Positions 7,031 through 9,932 of a stretch of DNA of 9,932 bases are shown piece by piece. A program made the position numbers and the translations under genes. Position 1 is the stretch's first letter; every line of letters starts with the position of its first letter. The notes under the pieces are model-generated. The model was not told where the DNA came from. It worked only from the letters and a program-made list of their open reading frames with translations, and did no database searches. Origin of the DNA: JAGLHV01 sp023132075 [NCBI: bacterium] (GTDB lineage: Bacteria; CBDUZB01; JAGLHV01); contig JAGLYT010000035.1 of NCBI GenBank assembly GCA_023132075.1, positions 1 to 9,932 of the forward strand, written 5' to 3'.

Positions 7031-7083
7031 GCCTGTCTCGCCAATCTTTAAAGCGGATCTTTTATTTTCATCTGTCAACTGTC
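7031..7083. repeat. Hairpin repeat copy 2 plus GACAGTTGACAGAT copy 2
   Basis: Positions 7031-7058 (GCCTGTCTCGCC, loop aatctttaa, GCGGATC) match parts of copy 1 and of the 9652-9720 copy, but the stem is imperfect, so it appears degenerate. Positions 7070-7083 repeat the exact 14-mer found at 6344-6357; a shortened GACAGTTAAC copy (7088-7097) directly follows the stop of the SurA-like gene on the minus strand. Confidence 0.65.
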
Positions 7084-7097
7084 TTTGTTAACTGTCT

Positions 7098-7964
7098 TTA
7101 CATCTCTGTATTAAAATCCAAAGCCTCTAATATCTTTCTATTCTGAATAATTCTTGCCTGTTCATCTAAACCATTTAACCAGTCTTCCATTTTTTCAGTC
7201 TCTTTCAGTTTTTTGATAATCATGGCAATCTTTTCATCGGACAATTTTTCTACTTTCAATTTCTTTCTTTTTTTTCCTGCCTTCATTACTGCCCATTCAG
7301 AATATATCTTTACCGGTCTGCTTATTTCTCCTTCCGATAAGGAAAATAACACTTTTTCTATCCGCCAATCCAAATCTCCCACGTTATACCACTGCCATTC
7401 CTCATTGTCTAAAACAAATTTTTTCAACTTTTCAATTCCTTTTTGCATATCCTCTTCTTCAATCAACTGCTTAGTCGCTCGATTACTATTTAATAAAACC
7501 ACTTTTGCCCAAATTTCTTCGCTCATTTTTAAACGATAATCTTCTATTTCCTGTTTACTAACCCGCACTGTCTCAACAATCTCCCTGCTTTTTTTCCTTA
7601 ACAGCGTTTGAAGTAAAGCCTGCTCCCAATATTTTTCTATTGTTTTCATAAAGTCTTTATCTTTGTCCAGACCCTGTCTTTGGGCTTCCTGTAATAAAAG
7701 TTCCCTTTTTATTATAGTGTCTAAAAACTGTTTCTTGCCCTGATAAGTAGCAAGTTTTCTTTTTTCGGTAGAGGATAAACTCCTTACTTCGCCTTTAAAT
7801 TCCTCTACTGTCATCCAGTAATTATTTACCTCTGCTAAAACATCTTCCTCTCCAATTTGGGAAGGATATCCCCTTTTTTCCCCGAACATATCAATCAGTA
7901 AATAACCGGAAGTTATTAACAAAATAATAACCGATAAAACAAAGAGTATTTTTATTTTTAACAT
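7098..7964 (-). CDS. Membrane-anchored SurA/parvulin-like foldase, degenerate isomerase domain
   Basis: The likely start is the ATG at 7964, preceded by a perfect AAGGAGG 8 nt away; an ATG 11 codons further upstream lacks such a site. This gives 288 residues. A signal anchor covers about 3-25. Residues 42-125 match the SurA-type N-terminal chaperone domain (VLAEVNNYWMTVEEFKGEV, FLDTIIKRELLLQEAQRQGL). Residues 137-235 align with a parvulin domain by its landmarks: VSKQEIEDY, GDLDW and SLSEGEISRPVKIYSEWAVM. The family's HILV start and ser/gly-rich catalytic loop are absent, so isomerase activity is doubtful and chaperone function more likely. The charged C-terminus holds the protein's last helix. 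It would assist folding of exported proteins outside the inner membrane. It heads the three-gene envelope run and has a promoter and a 170-nt leader. Confidence 0.88.
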   Translation of the reverse strand: MLKIKILFVLSVIILLITSGYLLIDMFGEKRGYPSQIGEEDVLAEVNNYWMTVEEFKGEVRSLSSTEKRKLATYQGKKQFLDTIIKRELLLQEAQRQGLDKDKDFMKTIEKYWEQALLQTLLRKKSREIVETVRVSKQEIEDYRLKMSEEIWAKVVLLNSNRATKQLIEEEDMQKGIEKLKKFVLDNEEWQWYNVGDLDWRIEKVLFSLSEGEISRPVKIYSEWAVMKAGKKRKKLKVEKLSDEKIAMIIKKLKETEKMEDWLNGLDEQARIIQNRKILEALDFNTEM

Positions 7965-7987
7965 CTTCTCTTCCTCCTTATTATAAT

Positions 7988-8011
7988 AAAAAAACAAAGC
8001 CTGTGCTTTTG
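7988..8011 (-). terminator. Terminator-like hairpin in the leader of the SurA-like gene
   Basis: On the minus strand CAAAAGC (8011-8005), loop ACAG, GCTTTG (8000-7995) pair with one bulged A, immediately followed by seven T (7994-7988). This sits between the candidate promoter (8144-8172) and the Shine-Dalgarno. The stem is short, so it could be a weak attenuator. Confidence 0.4.
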
Positions 8012-8143
8012 GACATCCAGAGTCTAAGACGATACTCCCCTTTTTATTTTCAAGGTTTGACTCCTTTATTTAACAACATCCCTCTTTTTTAAAAAGACAA
8101 TTTTAATTATTTTATTTTCATTATTTCTCTTTGACTTAAAACG

Positions 8144-8172
8144 ATTTTAGTATAACTTAAATGCAAAGTCAA
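8144..8172 (-). promoter_or_regulatory. Sigma-70 type promoter of the SurA-like gene
   Basis: Minus-strand TTGACT (8167-8172), a 17-nt spacer and TAAAAT (8144-8149) give a near-consensus promoter. The -10 context TATACTAAAAT is identical to the promoter at 9287-9315. On the plus strand TTGACTT (8131-8137) and AAGTCAA (8166-8172) form an inverted repeat around the promoter core, possibly an operator. The expected leader is about 170 nt. Confidence 0.65.
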
Positions 8173-8231
8173 TAAAATAAAGATAGGGGACACCATCACT
8201 TCCTATATTTATGCCTATTTTCTTCAGATAT

Positions 8232-8408
8232 CTACTCATCAAAAATATTAATAAATTTCTCTTTTCTTCTATCAATACTTTGAACTCTTAAATAATGTCC
8301 CTCAAGGTTCTCAAGATTAGTTAAAATACGGTTTATCTGAAATTCGCGAGAAAAACTATTTGTTATTACCCGGAAAACTATGACCGGTCTTAAGAATATA
8401 TAAGATTC
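8232..8408 (-). pseudogene. Open frame without a start codon, possible gene remnant
   Basis: On the minus strand 58 codons are open from GAA (8406-8408) to TAG (8232-8234), with a residue mix that looks like protein (EFQINRILTNLENLEGHYLR, then VQSIDRRKEKFINIFDE). No ATG, GTG or TTG start exists in it and a TAA lies directly upstream in frame. I recognise no family. It could be the 3' end of a decayed gene or a chance frame. Confidence 0.4.
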
Positions 8409-8713
8409 TTATTGTTGTAGGATATTGATAAACAGGAAAGGGAAGGCATCACAAATTTTGGTTAGAACCAAAAAATTGCAAAATTCCTACAATCAGGTAA
8501 CCAAAATCACCCAATTTAACGGAGATTTAACAATCGATATCCTCCCACAAGATGAGAGAAAAAAAACACTAACACATAAAAAATAATGGACAAACAACTT
8601 AAAAAACAGTAGAATATAAAAAACTTAATTATAAAGTTATACCAAAAAAGGGCCGCTTTGAATTCCTTTGTCAAGGGGGAAAAGCAGAAATTCTAACTAA
8701 GCCCTTTTTTGGT
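8409..8713. other. Stretch without an assignable gene, containing a 13-bp inverted repeat
   Basis: No frame with a start codon and ribosome site is visible. Two short plus-strand frames lacking starts are open (8404-8586 and 8603-8719, in different frames); the second reads YKVIPKKGRFEFLCQGGKAE in its middle. Neither resembles a family I know. Small inverted repeats occur, such as TTTTGGTT/AACCAAAA (8456-8473). The strongest is the pair of arms at 8641-8653 and 8701-8713. Confidence 0.4.
8641..8713. repeat. 13-bp perfect inverted repeat with 47-nt spacer
   Basis: ACCAAAAAAGGGC (8641-8653) and GCCCTTTTTTGGT (8701-8713) are perfect inverted arms. The spacer is too long for a simple terminator. 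Arms of this kind could be ends of a tiny mobile element or a structured RNA stem; flanking target-site duplication was not found. Confidence 0.6.
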
Positions 8714-8886
8714 TTATAATCCCATCAGGAAAACACGAGATGCCTCTATGTTTACACTCCTGATATCCAATTTTTATGTTCCATCACATTTACTGATTAA
8801 TTTGCCGTTTACTCCGAATATTCTTTCACTACGTTTTGAATCGGAATTGACTACATTAGTAACATATATCATTTTATCATAATTCT
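8714..8886 (-). pseudogene. Decayed coding fragment, downstream part
   Basis: On the minus strand a protein-like frame runs from about 8886 to TAA at 8714-8716: DKMIYVTNVVNSDSKRSERI, then FGVNGKLISKCDGT, an in-frame TAA, and KLDIRSVNIEASRVFLMGL. The ATG at 8870-8872 has no Shine-Dalgarno. It is in a different frame from the fragment at 8923-9255 but follows it directly in the same direction, so both may derive from one gene by frameshift. No family is recognised. Confidence 0.5.
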
Positions 8887-8922
8887 ATTCTATTAAACAT
8901 ATTGTTCTGAAAAAAACGATAC

Positions 8923-9255
8923 CTAATCATCATTCTTATCAAAGGAACTAAAGAAAATATTATTCTCATATTCTTCTTTTCTTGTTAAACCCCTACCCGA
9001 ATGAATAATAAAAGCTCTTAATTTTATTCCCATTGGCTTTGAAACATCAATCTCATAGACAAAGGATTCATTTCTAACCCAGTTCTCTTTGATTTAATAA
9101 ATATTACTTGCCAAGTTATCATTTGTTTCTAATATTTACAAAATCTCAGTTTCCGCTACTTTTTCTTCTGAACCTGGCGCAATGTAAATTCCTGCCACAG
9201 TAATTGTTATACCTGAAATGTTAAGTGCCTTAATAATTTTTTTGGGATTTTTTAT
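8923..9255 (-). pseudogene. Decayed small exported-protein gene: start lost, two in-frame stops
   Basis: A single minus-strand frame of 110 codons keeps protein-like content over its whole length. It begins KNPKKIIKALNISGITITVA (a lysine-rich start and hydrophobic run resembling a signal peptide), is broken by TAA at 9136-9138 and at 9094-9096, then continues IKENWVRNESFVYEIDVSKP and GIKLRAFIIHSGRGLTRKEE to TAG at 8923-8925. Where a start is expected there is ATA (9253-9255), directly after a strong AAGGGGGAGG (9256-9265), and a near-perfect promoter lies upstream. The simplest reading is a gene inactivated by a few point mutations. Neither half matches a family I know. Stop readthrough is the alternative but does not explain the missing start. 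Confidence 0.6.
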
Positions 9256-9286
9256 CCTCCCCCTTGTTGAAGTGTGATTACAATTT

Positions 9287-9315
9287 ATTTTAGTATATTT
9301 TAATAGAATTGTCAA
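9287..9315 (-). promoter_or_regulatory. Near-consensus sigma-70 promoter of the decayed gene
   Basis: On the minus strand TTGACA (9310-9315, perfect), 17-nt spacer, TAAAAT (9287-9292). The transcript would begin near 9280 and carry AAGGGGGAGG about 15 nt later. The promoter and ribosome site look intact although the gene behind them is broken. Confidence 0.65.
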
Positions 9316-9363
9316 GTTTTTTCTTCTTTTACTTTAATTTATTTTGGCATAAATTAAAACTCA

Positions 9364-9616
9364 TCAGGGAATGACCCCCATTTCCTTTATTACTACCTTC
9401 TTTCCTCTTGAAGAATGTTCCACTATTATGCATATATATCCTCCTTTCATTACTGATTTTCCCCAAAAATCAGTGCAATCCCGGATAATCCGGTTTTCTC
9501 CTCGTTGTGCCCTCTTTTCACCTGCTTTAAATTCAAAATGTTACTTCATAATCCATTAAATCGCAAACAGTTATACTTACCGGTGCATTTTCATTAAGCT
9601 TATAGGTAAAGGTAAA
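9364..9616 (-). pseudogene. C-terminal FlgD-like/Ig-like domain remnant of a surface protein
   Basis: Read on the minus strand, FTFTYKLNENAPVSITVCDL then MDYEV, a one-base shift near 9541, HFEFKAGEKRAQRGENRIIR, DCTDFWGKSVMKGGYICIIV and GKKVVIKEMGVIP end at tandem TGA TGA (9361-9366). This follows the FlgD-type Ig-like or secretion C-terminal domain pattern: Y-L-x3-A-x-V-x-I-x-V-x-D, then G-x-N, then D-x2-G-x-x-V-x2-G-x-Y, then a terminal beta strand. The usual W-D-G is lost (IIRDCTD). Such domains close large exported proteins. The 5' end is cut: upstream of 9616 the sequence becomes repeat filler. With a frameshift and no start it is not functional. Confidence 0.65.
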
Positions 9617-9827
9617 GACAACAAGCACAAAGGCAAAAAGACAGTTGAATTGCCTGCTTGTCCTCCAATCTTTAAGGAGGGTCTCGCTCCGCCTCAGGCG
9701 GACCAATCTGTTAAGGCAGAGTTTAGATTTGTTTTACTGGTTTAAATTTGTTGAATTGGTCAAAAACAAAGACAAAAAGATAAAAGACAAAAGATCTGCC
9801 TTAAAGACTGGCAGGCAAGCAAGCGGA
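9617..9827. repeat. Repeat block with covarying hairpins and A-rich filler
   Basis: The core, 9652-9720, resembles copy 1 (6185-6233): CCTCC-aatctttaa-GGAGG (9662-9680), then GTCTCGC, a 7-bp palindrome TCCGCCT/AGGCGGA (9688-9702) and CCAATCTGTTAAGGCAG. Around it is A-rich filler built of words such as aaagac and aaagacaaa (9607-9645, 9759-9795). No gene is seen here; the short plus-strand frame over 9645-9836 consists of repeat. Confidence 0.75.
9775..9814 (-). terminator. Hairpin plus T-rich tract after the partial gene
   Basis: On the minus strand CTGCC-agtctttaa-GGCAG (9814-9796) begins 13 nt after the stop codon of the partial gene and is followed by ATCTTTTGTCTTTTATC. The stem and loop are those of the repeat family, here placed as a plausible intrinsic terminator. 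Confidence 0.5.
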
Positions 9828-9932
9828 TTATTTTAAATGAATTGTAAAAACGGTTATTTCGTTTTCTTCTTCTTTCTTTACTTTAAATTTCATATCTTTT
9901 AAAACTATAGTCATTTCATCCGTTATATAATA
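9828..9932 (-). CDS. 3' end of an unidentified gene (partial)
   Basis: The last 34 codons of a minus-strand gene enter from the right edge, ending in TAA at 9828-9830. The visible residues, YYITDEMTIVLKDMKFKVKK followed by EEENEITVFTIHLK, alternate charged and hydrophobic positions like beta strands. No motif can be assigned from so little. The stop is followed at once by the repeat block and its terminator-like hairpin. Confidence 0.6.
   Translation of the reverse strand, partial: YYITDEMTIVLKDMKFKVKKEEENEITVFTIHLK

Noticed and set aside
7213-7539. 108-codon plus-strand frame opposite the SurA-like gene
   Set aside because: Phe/Ser-rich antisense shadow of a well-supported gene.
7965-7997. 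Upstream ATG adding 11 residues to the SurA-like protein
   Set aside because: The added MFFYYNKEEEK encodes the Shine-Dalgarno of the downstream ATG and has no ribosome site of its own.
8186-8210. ggggacaccatcac stretch like the flank of REP-associated transposase genes
   Set aside because: No transposase remnant or paired terminal repeat could be read nearby, so an insertion scar is not supported.
9371-9559. 62-codon plus-strand frame starting MTPISFITTF
   Set aside because: It is the antisense of the FlgD-like remnant, lacks a Shine-Dalgarno and has low-complexity content.
6185-9814. CRISPR array
   Set aside because: Copies are few, widely spaced, differ in stem sequence and have no regular spacers; no cas gene is present.
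9645-9836. 63-codon plus-strand frame over the repeat block
   Set aside because: Its sequence is composed of the hairpin repeat and A-rich filler and has no ribosome site.

Overview
The window is strongly AT-rich and codes mostly on the minus strand. Its gene types (an ECF sigma/anti-sigma pair, exported Lys-rich protein, SurA-like foldase, HAMP membrane protein, HEAT protein with a 'YP-G' N-terminal domain) fit a Gram-negative-type bacterium. The dense hairpin repeats between genes resemble those of uncultured candidate phyla such as the Omnitrophota-like lineages. That placement is an inference from style; no rRNA or marker gene is present. No tRNA, CRISPR array or intact transposase was seen.

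Layout. Positions 1-154 hold a hairpin repeat and a strong GAAA-capped hairpin closing the first gene cluster. Positions 155-3017 (minus) read, in transcription order, DUF72 protein, acylphosphatase, ECF sigma factor, zinc-finger anti-sigma factor, and an exported Lys/Glu-rich protein. The last three are tightly packed and look like an envelope-stress module. A divergent promoter region (3018-3248) leads to the one large plus-strand gene, a 750-residue HEAT-repeat protein (3249-5501). Positions 5543-7964 (minus) carry three envelope genes: a degenerate SurA/parvulin-like protein, a HAMP protein with no output domain, and a small exported HExxH protein. The gaps between them are filled with structured repeats.

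Positions 8173-9616 have no intact gene but are not empty. Read on the minus strand they hold at least two convincing decayed coding stretches: an exported-protein-like frame with intact promoter and Shine-Dalgarno but lost start codon and two in-frame stops, and the C-terminus of a FlgD-like/Ig-like surface protein with a one-base frameshift. Two weaker fragments accompany them. Positions 9617-9827 are a repeat block, and 9828-9932 is the 3' end of another minus-strand gene.

The most unusual signal is a family of small hairpins (5-bp GC stems around a nearly constant 9-nt loop of type A-R-T-C-T-T-T-A-A). The stem sequences change in compensating fashion between copies, and copies lie in the gaps after three minus-strand genes. 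Two of those gaps share the 14-mer GACAGTTGACAGAT close to the stop codon. A second signal is a recurrent promoter shape, TTGAC-N17/18-TARAAT, with an identical 11-mer TATACTAAAAT in two copies.
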